A stretch of DNA of 64,000 nt from Pseudomonas protegens CHA0 (lineage in GTDB: Bacteria > Pseudomonadota > Gammaproteobacteria > Pseudomonadales > Pseudomonadaceae), in the NCBI RefSeq assembly GCF_000397205.1, contig NC_021237.1:1489001-1553000 (forward strand). Reading direction: 5' to 3'. The notes under the pieces were generated by a model. That model did not search any database. It was given only the letters and a program-made list of their open reading frames with translations, and was not told where the DNA came from. The position numbers and the translations under genes are program-made. Each line of letters opens with the position of its first letter. Position 1 is the first letter of the stretch. Of the stretch, positions 44,487-52,973 are shown piece after piece.

Positions 44487-45281
44487 TCAGGCCGCGACCA
44501 GTTCGCCGTTGCGGCGTGGTTCGGCGGGCAGCATGACATCACCGAACAGCGCCTTCTGCACGGCTTGCTGGGCCTGGAAGGCCAGCGCCGCACGTTCCTG
44601 GCCCTGGCAGGCAATCGGCTTGAGCAGGTGGATCTCCACCTGGCCCCGGTCATTGGCGAACAGGCGCATCAGGTGCGAGAGCAGATCGTCGTCGCCGATG
44701 AAGGGCGCCAGGGTATCGATCTGGCCGTCGCGCAGGTAACGGATCGCCACCGGTTGCAGGCAGACGTCGGCATCGATGGCGCTGGCCAGCAAGCGCCCGT
44801 GGAAGGTGCGCAGGCCACGGCCATCGGTGGTGGTGCCTTCGGGGAACAGCAGCAGTGGGTGCTGCTCCTGCAAATGCCGGGTCATCTGCTTGCGGATCAA
44901 CTGGCTGTCACCGGCGCCGCGGCGGATGAACAGGCTGCCGGCCTTGGCGGCCAGCCAACCGGCCACCGGCCAGGTGCGCACTTCTGCCTTGGACAGGAAG
45001 GACAGCGGCGTCAGCATGCCCAGCAGCGGGATATCGGTCCAGGACACATGGTTGCTGATCCAGAGCATCGGTTGGCGGGGCAGCTCGCCATGCACCGAGA
45101 CCTGAAAGGGCAGGGCATTGCTCAAGCGTGCCATGAAGAAGCGCGACCAGCGCTGGCGCCGGACCATGGAGTTGGCGACCCCCAAGCGTTCCAGCAAACC
45201 GAAGATACTGGCCATGCTCAGGCCCAGCGCCACCACCAGCAGCACTCGGGCGATGCGCCCGTAGACCCGCAGCCGGCGCAT
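44487..45281 (-). CDS. olsA: Lyso-ornithine-lipid O-acyltransferase
   Basis: This 264-residue PlsC-family acyltransferase has one N-terminal membrane helix (VLLVVALGLSMASIFGLL). Its acyltransferase motif I is ISNHVSWTDIPLL, and motif III is LLLFPEGTTTDGRGLRTFHG. It should add the second acyl chain to lyso-ornithine lipid. The gene arrangement with OlsB is that of P. aeruginosa PA4351-PA4350. ATG 45281 shares a base with the olsB stop (TGATG); a longer open frame upstream of this ATG only reads olsB in another phase. REP DNA lies 7 bases beyond the stop. Confidence 0.9.
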   Translation of the reverse strand: MRRLRVYGRIARVLLVVALGLSMASIFGLLERLGVANSMVRRQRWSRFFMARLSNALPFQVSVHGELPRQPMLWISNHVSWTDIPLLGMLTPLSFLSKAEVRTWPVAGWLAAKAGSLFIRRGAGDSQLIRKQMTRHLQEQHPLLLFPEGTTTDGRGLRTFHGRLLASAIDADVCLQPVAIRYLRDGQIDTLAPFIGDDDLLSHLMRLFANDRGQVEIHLLKPIACQGQERAALAFQAQQAVQKALFGDVMLPAEPRRNGELVAA

Positions 45282-46036
45282 CAGACCGCCGCCTTGAAGT
45301 GCCGGGCGTAGCGCGGGCACAGCTCGTCGCGCTTGAGCAGGATGAACACATCGGCGACCTGGAAATCCTCGTCCCAGCACGGCTCGCCGCAGATCTTCGC
45401 GCCCAGGCGCATGTAGGCCTTGAGCAGGGGCGGCATCTCGGCGATCACATTGGACGGAATGTCCAGGCTCGGCAGCGGGTTCTTCGGCTCGGCCCGCAGG
45501 TGCTCGGTGCACAGGTAGCGCTCGCGCAGGCGCTGCATGATCGCCTGGGCCTGCACGCCGCCGTCCTGCATGGGAATGCTGGCGCAGCCCATGAGGTAGC
45601 TGTAGCCACCCTGATTGAGCACTTCCGCCAGTTCGCCCCAGAGCACGGCGATGGTGCCGCCGTTGCGGTAGGCCGGGTCGACGCAGGTGCGGCCGATCTC
45701 CAGGATCGGCCCTTTGAGCTGCACCAGGCCGTGCAGGCTGAATTCTTCTTCGCTGTAGAAACGCCCCAGGCTGCTGGCGGCCTGGTGGTCCAGCAGGCGG
45801 GTGGTGGCCACCAGGCGCCCGGTGTTCAGGTCGCGCACACCGATGTGGCTGCAATGAACGTCATAGTCATCCATGTCCAGACCCAGTTCCGCGCCCTTGA
45901 GCTTGGCGTTGAACTCGCCACTGAAGACGTTGAAACGCAGGGCCTGGGCTTCTTGCAGAGCCTTCGCGCCGATCAGGCGTTCGGCTTGCAGGCGGCGTTC
46001 AGTGCCGGTGTCGCTGATGCGGGCGATCTGAGTCAT
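45281..46036 (-). CDS. olsB: L-ornithine N(alpha)-acyltransferase
   Basis: This 251-residue GNAT-fold enzyme makes lyso-ornithine lipid from ornithine and 3-hydroxyacyl-ACP. The family pattern shows [12 protein letters not shown] near 32-43, [14 protein letters not shown] near 56-69, [18 protein letters not shown] near 112-129 and [15 protein letters not shown] near 145-159. ATG 46036 opens [15 protein letters not shown]. It is the first gene of the olsBA pair. A PhoB-like half box and a 7-bp inverted repeat are visible upstream. Confidence 0.9.
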   Translation of the reverse strand: MTQIARISDTGTERRLQAERLIGAKALQEAQALRFNVFSGEFNAKLKGAELGLDMDDYDVHCSHIGVRDLNTGRLVATTRLLDHQAASSLGRFYSEEEFSLHGLVQLKGPILEIGRTCVDPAYRNGGTIAVLWGELAEVLNQGGYSYLMGCASIPMQDGGVQAQAIMQRLRERYLCTEHLRAEPKNPLPSLDIPSNVIAEMPPLLKAYMRLGAKICGEPCWDEDFQVADVFILLKRDELCPRYARHFKAAV

Positions 46037-46084
46037 CGTGAATCTCCGTGCGGGCTACTGACCCGCCTTGGGTTGCAGCCAATC

Positions 46085-46103
46085 GACTTTGTTGTGCAAA
46101 GTC
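46085..46103. promoter_or_regulatory. Inverted repeat upstream of olsB
   Basis: GACTTTG, spacer TTGTG, CAAAGTC: perfect 7-base arms 49 bases before the olsB ATG. It is a candidate operator for an unknown regulator. Confidence 0.4.
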
Positions 46104-46140
46104 AGGCTATGTAGCCCCGGTGTCATCGCCATGAAGCTTT

Positions 46141-46159
46141 GGTGATGCTTATATGACAG
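46141..46159 (-). promoter_or_regulatory. Possible Pho-box upstream of olsB
   Basis: On the minus strand, CTGTCATATAA is a good match to one PhoB 11-mer, and GCATCACC continues weakly. It lies 105 bases before olsB and touches the start of the divergent gene. Confidence 0.3.
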
Positions 46160-47055
46160 CCCCTGAGGACCTTCGAATGCCCTGGCAAGCCCTGCTCGAG
46201 AGCCGTGAACGATTGCCCGCCAACCCCGACCTGGCCGAGGGCTACGGGGCTTTGCTGGCGCACCTGGGCAACGTCACGCCCTTCGAACTGGCGGTGCGCG
46301 GCGGGCGCTTGATGGCCACCCCGGGGCTGGCCTTCCTGGTGGGCTACCAGGCGGCATTGCGCATGTTGTGGCCCAGCGCGCCGTCCAGTCTGGGGGCTTT
46401 GTGCGCGACCGAACGCCGCAGCCTGCGCCCGGCGGACATGCAGACCCGCCTGGAGGATCTGCGCCTGCACGGGCGCAAGGATTTCGTCACTGCCGGCGAT
46501 GCCGCCGACTGGCTGCTGGTGGCGGCTCGCTGCGAAGCCCCGGGGGAGCGCGCAGCCCTGCGCCTGACGGTGGTCTATCCCGGCGAGCCCGGGGTCAAGG
46601 TCCAGACCTTGCCTGCCATTGCCCTGATGCCGGAGATCAGCCACGGCTGCCTGGAGCTGGACAACGCCGCCTGCGAGTTGCTCGCCGGCGACGGCTGGGA
46701 TGCCTACGTCAAGCCGTTCCGCACCCTGGAAGACATCTATGTCCTGAGCGCCATGCTGGCCTGGCTGTATGGCGTGGGGCAGGACAGCGGCTGGCCGCAG
46801 CCTTTGCAGTTGCAACTGCTGGGCTTGCTGGCCGGCTGTGCCGAAGCCAGCCGGCAGAACCCGGCGCTGAGCAGCGGGCACATTCTGCTGGCGGGCCTGT
46901 TCGTGCAGTTCGAGGCGCTGAAACCCGAGATCGGCATTGCCTTCGCCCAGGGGCCACAGCTCTGGCGCGAGCAATGGACCCGCGACCAGGCCCTGCTGGA
47001 CCTCGCCGCCAGCGCTCGCGCACAGCGCCTGGCCAAGGCCCTGGCCTCCCTGTAG
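46153..47055 (+). CDS. Acyl-CoA-dehydrogenase-like protein, short form
   Basis: The 300-residue protein looks like a degenerate acyl-CoA dehydrogenase. GRKDFVTAGDAADWLLVAARC near 112-132 matches the FAD-contacting middle strand (usual form G.K.fiT...AD..vv.A). HGCLELDNAACELLAGDGW follows as the next sheet, and a helical C-terminal domain comes after. It is about 80 residues shorter than active enzymes, and no clear catalytic Glu context is visible. Start choice is open between ATG 46153 and ATG 46177 (MPWQALLESRERLP); neither has a strong ribosome site. The TAG stop lies in the GTAGGAG of a REP repeat. It is divergent from olsBA. Confidence 0.65.
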   Translation: MTAPEDLRMPWQALLESRERLPANPDLAEGYGALLAHLGNVTPFELAVRGGRLMATPGLAFLVGYQAALRMLWPSAPSSLGALCATERRSLRPADMQTRLEDLRLHGRKDFVTAGDAADWLLVAARCEAPGERAALRLTVVYPGEPGVKVQTLPAIALMPEISHGCLELDNAACELLAGDGWDAYVKPFRTLEDIYVLSAMLAWLYGVGQDSGWPQPLQLQLLGLLAGCAEASRQNPALSSGHILLAGLFVQFEALKPEIGIAFAQGPQLWREQWTRDQALLDLAASARAQRLAKALASL

Positions 47056-47188
47056 GAGCCGGCTTGCCGCGAGGAGTGTGCAGTCTCCGAAACCGCATTC
47101 GCTGGCAAGCCAGCTCCTACAAGAAGCGGTTCTCGCGCCCTATCGAATATTCGGCCAACCCTGTAGGAGCCGGCTTGCCGGCGAAGGT
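47051..47188. repeat. REP cluster, three copies
   Basis: GTAGGAGCCGGCTTGCCG at 47052-47069, the inverse GCTGGCAAGCCAGCTCCTAC at 47101-47120, and GTAGGAGCCGGCTTGCCGGC at 47163-47182. The first copy supplies the stop codon of the preceding gene. Confidence 0.9.
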
Positions 47189-47250
47189 TGTCGCGAAACG
47201 GTCATGTGCCCGCAATAGGCTCGGCCCCAGACGGCTCTCGAGTGTCCTTC

Positions 47251-48348
47251 ATGCCCAAAGCTTGGTTGCTGCTGGCCCTGCTTCTATTACTCAGCCTGCC
47301 GGCCCGGGCCGAGGAGTGGCCGGCGCTGCAATGGAGCCAGGGCACGCCAGCCAGCGGCCCGGCGCTGCAGGCCCTGGAGTATTACGCCTTTGTGCCCCGG
47401 GACGATGAGTCCCGCCAGGGCATTCGCACCGACGCCTTGTTGGTGATCCGCGACGGTCGACTGCTCTACGAGCGCTACGCCGGGGCAACCGGGCCACAGA
47501 CGCCCCATCTCGCCTGGTCTGCCAGCAAGAGCCTGCTGGCGGTGCTGCTGGGGGTGGCCTTTGGCGAGGGGCGGTTCCAGTTGCAGGACCCGGCGGCGAA
47601 GTTCTACCCGCCGCTCGAGGCCCATCCCGACATCACCCTGGCGGACCTGCTGCACTGGGCCTCGGGCCTGGATTGGCAGGAAGACTATGAATACGCCCCT
47701 CTCAACTCTTCGGTGGTGGCCATGCTCTACACCCGCGGGCACCGGGACATGGCCGCCTTCACCGCGCAACAGGCCGCCTCCGGCCCGCCGGGCCAGGTGT
47801 TTCGCTATTCCAGCGGCGACAGCAACCTGCTGGCGGCCAGCCTGCGGGGCATGGTGGGGGAGGGGCAGTATGCGGACTATCCCTGGCGTGCCCTGTTCGA
47901 ACCCCTGGGCATCACCCAGGCGGTGTGGGAGCGGGATGCTGCTGGCACTTTCGTCGCTTCCTCGTACCTCTACCTGACGGCCCGCGATCTGGCTCGCATT
48001 GGCCTGCTGATGCAGCGCGATGGCCGTTGGCGCGACCGGCAATTGCTGCCCAAGGCCTGGGTCGAATTCTGCCGCACGCCCTTTCGTGGCTATCGGGCCA
48101 ACCAGGACGTGGCCGTGGCGGGCGGGCACTGGTGGCTCAACCGCGAGGTGGACGGGGCGCCAAGGCCCTGGCCGGATGCCCCCGCCGATACCTACGCCGC
48201 GCTGGGACACTGGGGCCAGGCGCTGTATGTGCTGCCGGCGCAGCGCCTGGTGATCGTGCGCTATGGCGACGACCGTGACGGCAGCTACCAGCACAATGAA
48301 CTGCTCAAGCGGGTGCTGGCCGCCTTCGCCACGCCGGAGCAGCCATGA
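47251..48348 (+). CDS. Exported serine hydrolase, beta-lactamase class C family
   Basis: The 365-residue protein has a signal peptide (KAWLLLALLLLLSLPARA, cleaved about 19) and the class C / penicillin-binding-like core. The SxxK nucleophile lies in HLAWSASKSLLAVLLG near 92-107. A Tyr occurs in FRYSSGDSNLLAA near 186-198, like 6-aminohexanoate-oligomer hydrolases, and the C-terminal GHWGQALYVLPAQRLVIV resembles the third motif (HxG) region. It is likely an esterase or amidase rather than a true beta-lactamase. ATG 47251 is chosen for the signal peptide; no strong ribosome site. It overlaps the next small gene by 4 bases. Confidence 0.82.
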   Translation: MPKAWLLLALLLLLSLPARAEEWPALQWSQGTPASGPALQALEYYAFVPRDDESRQGIRTDALLVIRDGRLLYERYAGATGPQTPHLAWSASKSLLAVLLGVAFGEGRFQLQDPAAKFYPPLEAHPDITLADLLHWASGLDWQEDYEYAPLNSSVVAMLYTRGHRDMAAFTAQQAASGPPGQVFRYSSGDSNLLAASLRGMVGEGQYADYPWRALFEPLGITQAVWERDAAGTFVASSYLYLTARDLARIGLLMQRDGRWRDRQLLPKAWVEFCRTPFRGYRANQDVAVAGGHWWLNREVDGAPRPWPDAPADTYAALGHWGQALYVLPAQRLVIVRYGDDRDGSYQHNELLKRVLAAFATPEQP

Positions 48349-48674
48349 AGCCCTGGCCCTTGATCCGTCGGCGTCCGCTGCTCAGCCTGCTGGCGCTCGG
48401 GCTGCTCCTGCTGCTGGGCTGGGGCTGGCAGCAGCGGGTGGCGTTGCAGGCCTTCCCGGACATCCTCGGGGCCTACACCGCCAAGGAGTACTGCTCCTGC
48501 CGTTACGTCATGCAACAACCTGCCGACTACTGCCGCGCCTACGTGCGCCAGTACCTGCCCACCAGCGCTTTTCTCGATGAGCCGCAGCCCCGTCGTGTCA
48601 CCGCCAGCGCGCTGGGGCGCACCCATAGCGCGGTCTGGCGCAGTGCCCGTGAAGGTTGCCGCCTGGACCCCTGA
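48345..48674 (+). CDS. Small membrane-anchored Cys-containing protein
   Basis: This 109-residue protein has one N-terminal membrane segment (LLSLLALGLLLLLGWGW, about 12-28) and an exported tail with four cysteines (EYCSCRYVMQQPADYC and EGCRL). Its ATG overlaps the hydrolase stop (ATGA), so the two are co-translated and probably act together in the periplasm. I recognise the pairing as a pseudomonad type but know no function. It ends 171 bases before the amidohydrolase gene, with an operator-like site between. Confidence 0.7.
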   Translation: MKPWPLIRRRPLLSLLALGLLLLLGWGWQQRVALQAFPDILGAYTAKEYCSCRYVMQQPADYCRAYVRQYLPTSAFLDEPQPRRVTASALGRTHSAVWRSAREGCRLDP

Positions 48675-48700
48675 CCGGGGTCGAAACGATGGCGGCAGCT

Positions 48701-48725
48701 TTGTGTTCCATCCAGTGGAACCACA
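48701..48725. promoter_or_regulatory. Candidate IclR operator upstream of the amidohydrolase
   Basis: GTTCCA-TCCAG-TGGAAC (48705-48721) is a perfect 6-base-arm palindrome with a 5-base spacer, extended by TGT on the left and ACA on the right. This is the usual form for IclR-family operators. An almost identical site is before the OprD gene of the same locus. Confidence 0.65.
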
Positions 48726-48845
48726 TTTGATTGTCCTGTGCCCCGGCTCGCGGTTATCTGACGCAGAGCTTCGAGCACGCCCTGGCCCTCGTGCAGCGCT
48801 CCGAAAAAAAGAACGGGAACCCACCCGGCCCAGAGGAGATACGCC

Positions 48846-50021
48846 ATGACCCGACACCAGCACATTCTTGCCTGGCTCAACGATGTCGCCAGCGACCTGC
48901 GGGCCATCCGCCAGGACATTCACGCCCACCCCGAGCTGGGTTTCGAGGAAAACCGCACCGCGGCGCTGGTGGCCCGCAGCCTTGAAGAGTGGGGTTATGA
49001 AGTGCACACCGGCGTGGGCCGGACCGGCGTCGTAGGGGTGCTGCGCAACGGCAGCAGCCCCCGCACCCTGGGCCTGCGGGCCGACATGGACGCCCTGCCG
49101 ATCATCGAGAACACCGGGGTGCCCTACAGCAGCCGCTACAGCGGTTGCATGCACGCCTGCGGGCATGATGGCCACACCACCCTACTTCTCGGGGCGGCCC
49201 GTTACCTGGCGGCCACCCGGCAGTTCGACGGCACCCTGAACCTGATCTTCCAGCCGGCGGAGGAGGGCCAGGGTGGCGCCGAGGCCATGCTTGCCGACGG
49301 CCTGCTGGAGCGTTTCCCCTGTGATGCCCTGTTTGGCCTGCACAACATGCCAGGGCTGCCGGCCGGGCACCTGGGCTTTCGCGAGGGGCCGATGATGGCC
49401 TCCCAGGACCTGCTCAACGTGATAGTCGAAGGCGTCGGCGGCCATGGCTCCATGCCGCACCTGACGGTAGACCCGCTGGTGGCAGCGGCGAGCATGGTCA
49501 TGGCCTTGCAGACAGTGGTAGCGCGCAACATCGATGCCCAGGAAGCCGCGGTGGTCACCGTCGGGGCCCTGCAAGCGGGCGAGGCGGCCAACGTCATTCC
49601 CCAGCAGGCCCTGCTGCGCCTGAGCCTGCGGGCCCTCAACGCACCGGTGCGCGAGCAGATGCTGGAGCGGGTCAAGGCCATTATCCGCAGCCAGGCCGAG
49701 AGTTTCGGTTGCTCGGTCAGCATCGAGCATCGCCCGGCCTATCCGGTGCTGGTCAACAGCCCGGAGGAAACCGAGTTCGCCCGCAAGATCGGTGTCGAGC
49801 TGGTGGGGGCCGAGGCGGTCAACGGCAATACGCCGAAGCTGATGGGCAGCGAAGACTTCGGCTGGATGCTGCAGCGCTGCCCGGGCAGCTACCTGTTCAT
49901 CGGCAACGGCGTGGCCCAGCCGATGGTGCATAACCCGGGTTACGACTTCAACGACGACATCCTCCTCACCGGCGCGGCCTATTGGGGTGCCCTGGCGGAA
50001 AGCTGGCTCAAACCGTCCTGA
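48846..50021 (+). CDS. M20-family metal-dependent amidohydrolase (hippurate hydrolase-like)
   Basis: The 391-residue M20D peptidase hydrolyses N-acyl amino acids or similar amides. The metal-binding set is intact: GLRADMDALPI near 77-87, GCMHACGHDGHTTLLLG near 99-115 (Cys and two His), QPAEEGQGGAEAM near 136-148, LHNMPG, and MGSEDFGWML near 336. GGHGSMPHLTVDP is the dimerisation/lid region. ATG 48846 is preceded by AGAGGAGA at 48833-48840. It opens the amide locus with transporter and amidase genes in the same direction. Confidence 0.92.
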   Translation: MTRHQHILAWLNDVASDLRAIRQDIHAHPELGFEENRTAALVARSLEEWGYEVHTGVGRTGVVGVLRNGSSPRTLGLRADMDALPIIENTGVPYSSRYSGCMHACGHDGHTTLLLGAARYLAATRQFDGTLNLIFQPAEEGQGGAEAMLADGLLERFPCDALFGLHNMPGLPAGHLGFREGPMMASQDLLNVIVEGVGGHGSMPHLTVDPLVAAASMVMALQTVVARNIDAQEAAVVTVGALQAGEAANVIPQQALLRLSLRALNAPVREQMLERVKAIIRSQAESFGCSVSIEHRPAYPVLVNSPEETEFARKIGVELVGAEAVNGNTPKLMGSEDFGWMLQRCPGSYLFIGNGVAQPMVHNPGYDFNDDILLTGAAYWGALAESWLKPS

Positions 50022-50122
50022 CCCTTCCTGTTCCTGTGTCCCTGACTGCCCCGGGCGTGTTGTAGGCGCCCGGCACTTTAGCGAGCCCGCCAGAAGGCTC
50101 AAAAGTCTCCAAGGAACATCCC

Positions 50123-51433
50123 ATGAGCGTCTCGACTCCCTCTGTTTCCAGGACCCGGCAGGTGGTTGCCGCCGTGGTCGGCAACGCCCTGGAATGGTAC
50201 GACTTCATCGTCTACGGCTTTCTCGCCAGCTTCATCGCTCGCCAGTTCTTTCCCGCGGAAGACGAATACACCTCGCTGCTGATGGCCCTGGCCACCTTCG
50301 GCGTGGGTTTCTTCATGCGCCCGGTGGGCGGTGTGCTGCTGGGGATCTATTCCGATCGCAGGGGCCGCAAGGCGGCGATGCTGGTGATCATCCAACTGAT
50401 GACCCTGGCCATCGCGATGATCGTGTTCGCCCCCAACTATGCGGCCATCGGTATCGGAGCGCCGCTGCTGATCGTGGTGGCACGCATGCTCCAGGGCTTT
50501 GCCACCGGTGGCGAGTACGCCAGCGCCACGGCCTACCTGGTGGAGAGTGCGCCGCCCCACCGCAAGGGCCTTTACGGCTCCTGGCAGTTGGTGGGGCAGT
50601 GCCTGGCGGTATTCAGCGGGGCGGCGATGGTGGCGGCGGTGACCCATTTCTTTTCGCCCCAGACCCTGGAACTCTGGGGCTGGCGCCTGCCATTCGTGAT
50701 CGGCCTGCTGATCGGTCCGGTGGGGCTGTGGATCCGCAAGTACATGGAAGAGCCGCAAGCCTTTGTCGAGGCACGCAAGCAGGTGCGTGGCAAAGGGCCC
50801 GGGTTGTGGCAGGTGGTATCGGCCTATCGCCGAGCGATCCTGGTGTCCATGTGCATGTGCTGCGGGGGCACCGTGTCCTTTTATGTGGTGCTGGTGAACA
50901 TGCCGACCTTTGCCCACACCAACCTCGGCCTGCCCCTGGATCAGGTGCTGTTGGTGCAGATGTTCGCCGTGGCCCTGATGACCCTGGTGATTCCCTTTGC
51001 CGGGGCCTTGTCGGATCGCATTGGGCGACGTCCAGTGCTGATGGCGTTCACCCTGGCGTTTTTTGTCATGGTCTATCCCTTGTATGTGTGGGTCGCTGCG
51101 GCGCCGTCCATCGAGCGCCTGCTGGTGATGCAGATGCTGCTTTGCGGGGCCATCGGCGGTTTCTTCGGCCCCGGCCCCACGGCCCTGGCCGAGCAGTTTC
51201 CCATCGAGGTGCGCTCCACCGGAGTGTCGGTGGCGTATAACGTCACGGTCATGCTGTTCGGTGGCTTTGCGCCGTTGATCGTGACCTGGCTGAGCAAGGT
51301 CATGGCCACGCCGGTGGCGCCAGCCTTCTATGTCCTGCTGACCTCGGTCCTCAGCCTGCTGGGTACCTACTGCATGTATGACGCGGTCAGAGACGAAAAA
51401 CCCGATGCCGTGACCCTGGGAGGTGAGTCTTGA
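50123..51433 (+). CDS. MFS transporter, metabolite:H+ symporter family
   Basis: This 436-residue permease has 12 helices and the MHS hallmarks: VVAAVVGNALEWYDFIVYGF (13-32), GGVLLGIYSDRRGRKAAML, and QGFATGGEYASATAYLVES near 125-143. These transporters carry carboxylates such as citrate, proline betaine or aromatic acids. Its place between two amide hydrolases points to uptake of the amide or acyl amino acid. An AAGGA site lies 14 bases upstream of ATG 50123. It overlaps the amidase gene by 4 bases. Confidence 0.88.
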   Translation: MSVSTPSVSRTRQVVAAVVGNALEWYDFIVYGFLASFIARQFFPAEDEYTSLLMALATFGVGFFMRPVGGVLLGIYSDRRGRKAAMLVIIQLMTLAIAMIVFAPNYAAIGIGAPLLIVVARMLQGFATGGEYASATAYLVESAPPHRKGLYGSWQLVGQCLAVFSGAAMVAAVTHFFSPQTLELWGWRLPFVIGLLIGPVGLWIRKYMEEPQAFVEARKQVRGKGPGLWQVVSAYRRAILVSMCMCCGGTVSFYVVLVNMPTFAHTNLGLPLDQVLLVQMFAVALMTLVIPFAGALSDRIGRRPVLMAFTLAFFVMVYPLYVWVAAAPSIERLLVMQMLLCGAIGGFFGPGPTALAEQFPIEVRSTGVSVAYNVTVMLFGGFAPLIVTWLSKVMATPVAPAFYVLLTSVLSLLGTYCMYDAVRDEKPDAVTLGGES

Positions 51434-52893
51434 TCAACCCCGCAGAACCATCGATCAATGCGTCGATTGTCGACCTGGATGCCCTGGCGCTGTCCCGGGC
51501 CATCCATGCCCGCGAGCTGTCCTGCCGCGAAGTGATGCAGGCCTACCTGGCGCAGATCGAGCGCTGCAATCCACTGGTCAATGCCCTGGTCTCGCTGGGG
51601 GACCCCGAGGCCCTGCTGGAGCAGGCCGACGAGCGAGACCGGCAGTTGGCCCAGGGCCAGTCCATGGGCTGGATGCACGGCATGCCCCAGGCGATCAAGG
51701 ACCTGGCGGCCACCGCCGGGATGACCACCAGCATGGGTTCGCCGCTGTTTGCCGAGCATGTGCCCCAGGAGGATGCCATCAGCGTGGCGCGGGTCCGGGC
51801 CAGTGGCGCGATCATCGTCGGCAAGAGCAACGTGCCCGAGTTTGGCCTGGGCTCCCATACCTACAACCAGCTGTTCGGCACCACGGGCAACGCCTACGAC
51901 AGCACCCTGTGTGCCGGCGGCAGCAGCGGCGGCGCCGCGGTGGCTCTGGCCCTGCGCATGCTGCCGGTGGCCGACGGTAGCGACATGATGGGCTCGTTGC
52001 GCAACCCCGCAGCCTTCAACAACGTGTTCGGCATGCGCCCCTCCCAGGGCCGGGTGCCGTTCGGCCCGACTCCGGAACTGTTCGTGCAGCAGTTGGCCAC
52101 CGAAGGTCCCATGGGGCGCACGGTGGCCGACGTGGCGCGGCTGTTGGGTACCCAGGCCGGGTTTGACGCCCGGGCGCCTCTGTCGCTGAAGGACCTATCG
52201 GCGCAACCGGAGGCGGCGCTGCAACGAAATGTGAAGGGCCTGCGCCTGGGCTGGCTGGGGGACTACAACGGCTACCTGGCCATGGAGCAGGGCGTACTGG
52301 GCCTGTGCGAAAAGGCCCTCGGGGATTTCGCCAGCCTGGGCTGCGAGGTGGAAAGCTGCCAGCCGGACTTTTCCCTGGCCCAGCTTTGGGATTGCTGGCT
52401 GGTACACCGCCACTGGCTGGTCCAGGGCTCCCTGGGGGCGCTGTACGACGACCCGGACAAGCGCCGCTGGCTCAAGCCGGAAGCGTGCTGGGAAGTGGAG
52501 GGCGCGGCGAAGCTGAGCGCGGCGGATGTGTATCGCGCTTCCCAGAGCCGCAGCGACTGGTATCGCGCGTTGCAGCGCCTGTTCGAGCGTTACGATTTCC
52601 TGCTGCTGCCCACCGCCCAAGTGTTCCCTTTCGATGCACGGCAAGCCTGGCCGCGGCAGATCGATGGGCAGGAAATGGACACTTACCACCGCTGGATGGA
52701 AGTGGTGATCGGCCCGACCCTGGCCGGCTTGCCCAGTATCAGCATTCCGGTGGGTTTCAACCTGGCCGGTTTGCCCATGGGGCTGCAGATCATCGGTCCG
52801 GCCCAGGCCGACCACGCCGTGCTGCAATTGGCTTACGCCCATGAGCAGCTGACGCAGTGGGTGCGGCAGCGGCCGCAGGGCAACCTGCGGTAA
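51430..52893 (+). CDS. Amidase-signature hydrolase
   Basis: The 487-residue amidase has the Ser-cisSer-Lys triad: Lys in HGMPQAIKDLAATAG near 85-99 and the serines in CAGGSSGGAAVALALRM near 156-172, with SDMMGSLRNPAAFNN following. The AS core is complete. The start is an unusual TTG at 51430, well placed after GGGAGGTGA (51418-51426) and overlapping the permease stop; TTG is the only fitting start. It would hydrolyse a primary amide or ester taken up by the permease. The product chain is not known. Confidence 0.92.
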   Translation: MINPAEPSINASIVDLDALALSRAIHARELSCREVMQAYLAQIERCNPLVNALVSLGDPEALLEQADERDRQLAQGQSMGWMHGMPQAIKDLAATAGMTTSMGSPLFAEHVPQEDAISVARVRASGAIIVGKSNVPEFGLGSHTYNQLFGTTGNAYDSTLCAGGSSGGAAVALALRMLPVADGSDMMGSLRNPAAFNNVFGMRPSQGRVPFGPTPELFVQQLATEGPMGRTVADVARLLGTQAGFDARAPLSLKDLSAQPEAALQRNVKGLRLGWLGDYNGYLAMEQGVLGLCEKALGDFASLGCEVESCQPDFSLAQLWDCWLVHRHWLVQGSLGALYDDPDKRRWLKPEACWEVEGAAKLSAADVYRASQSRSDWYRALQRLFERYDFLLLPTAQVFPFDARQAWPRQIDGQEMDTYHRWMEVVIGPTLAGLPSISIPVGFNLAGLPMGLQIIGPAQADHAVLQLAYAHEQLTQWVRQRPQGNLR

Positions 52894-52973
52894 TCAAAGG
52901 GGTGTGGTCGCCAAGGTCCGCAGGCCCGCATCTTGCTGGGTAAAACCTTTTCCTCAGTCAGGGAGCTCGGACT

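Noticed and set aside
45282..45854. N-terminal extension of olsA by about 190 codons
   Set aside because: This part reads olsB in another phase. The ATG at 45281 overlapping the olsB stop gives a normal-length acyltransferase.
47251..48348. True class C beta-lactamase
   Set aside because: SxxK is present, but the usual YxN and KTG motifs are not clearly matched. A general esterase/amidase role is more likely.
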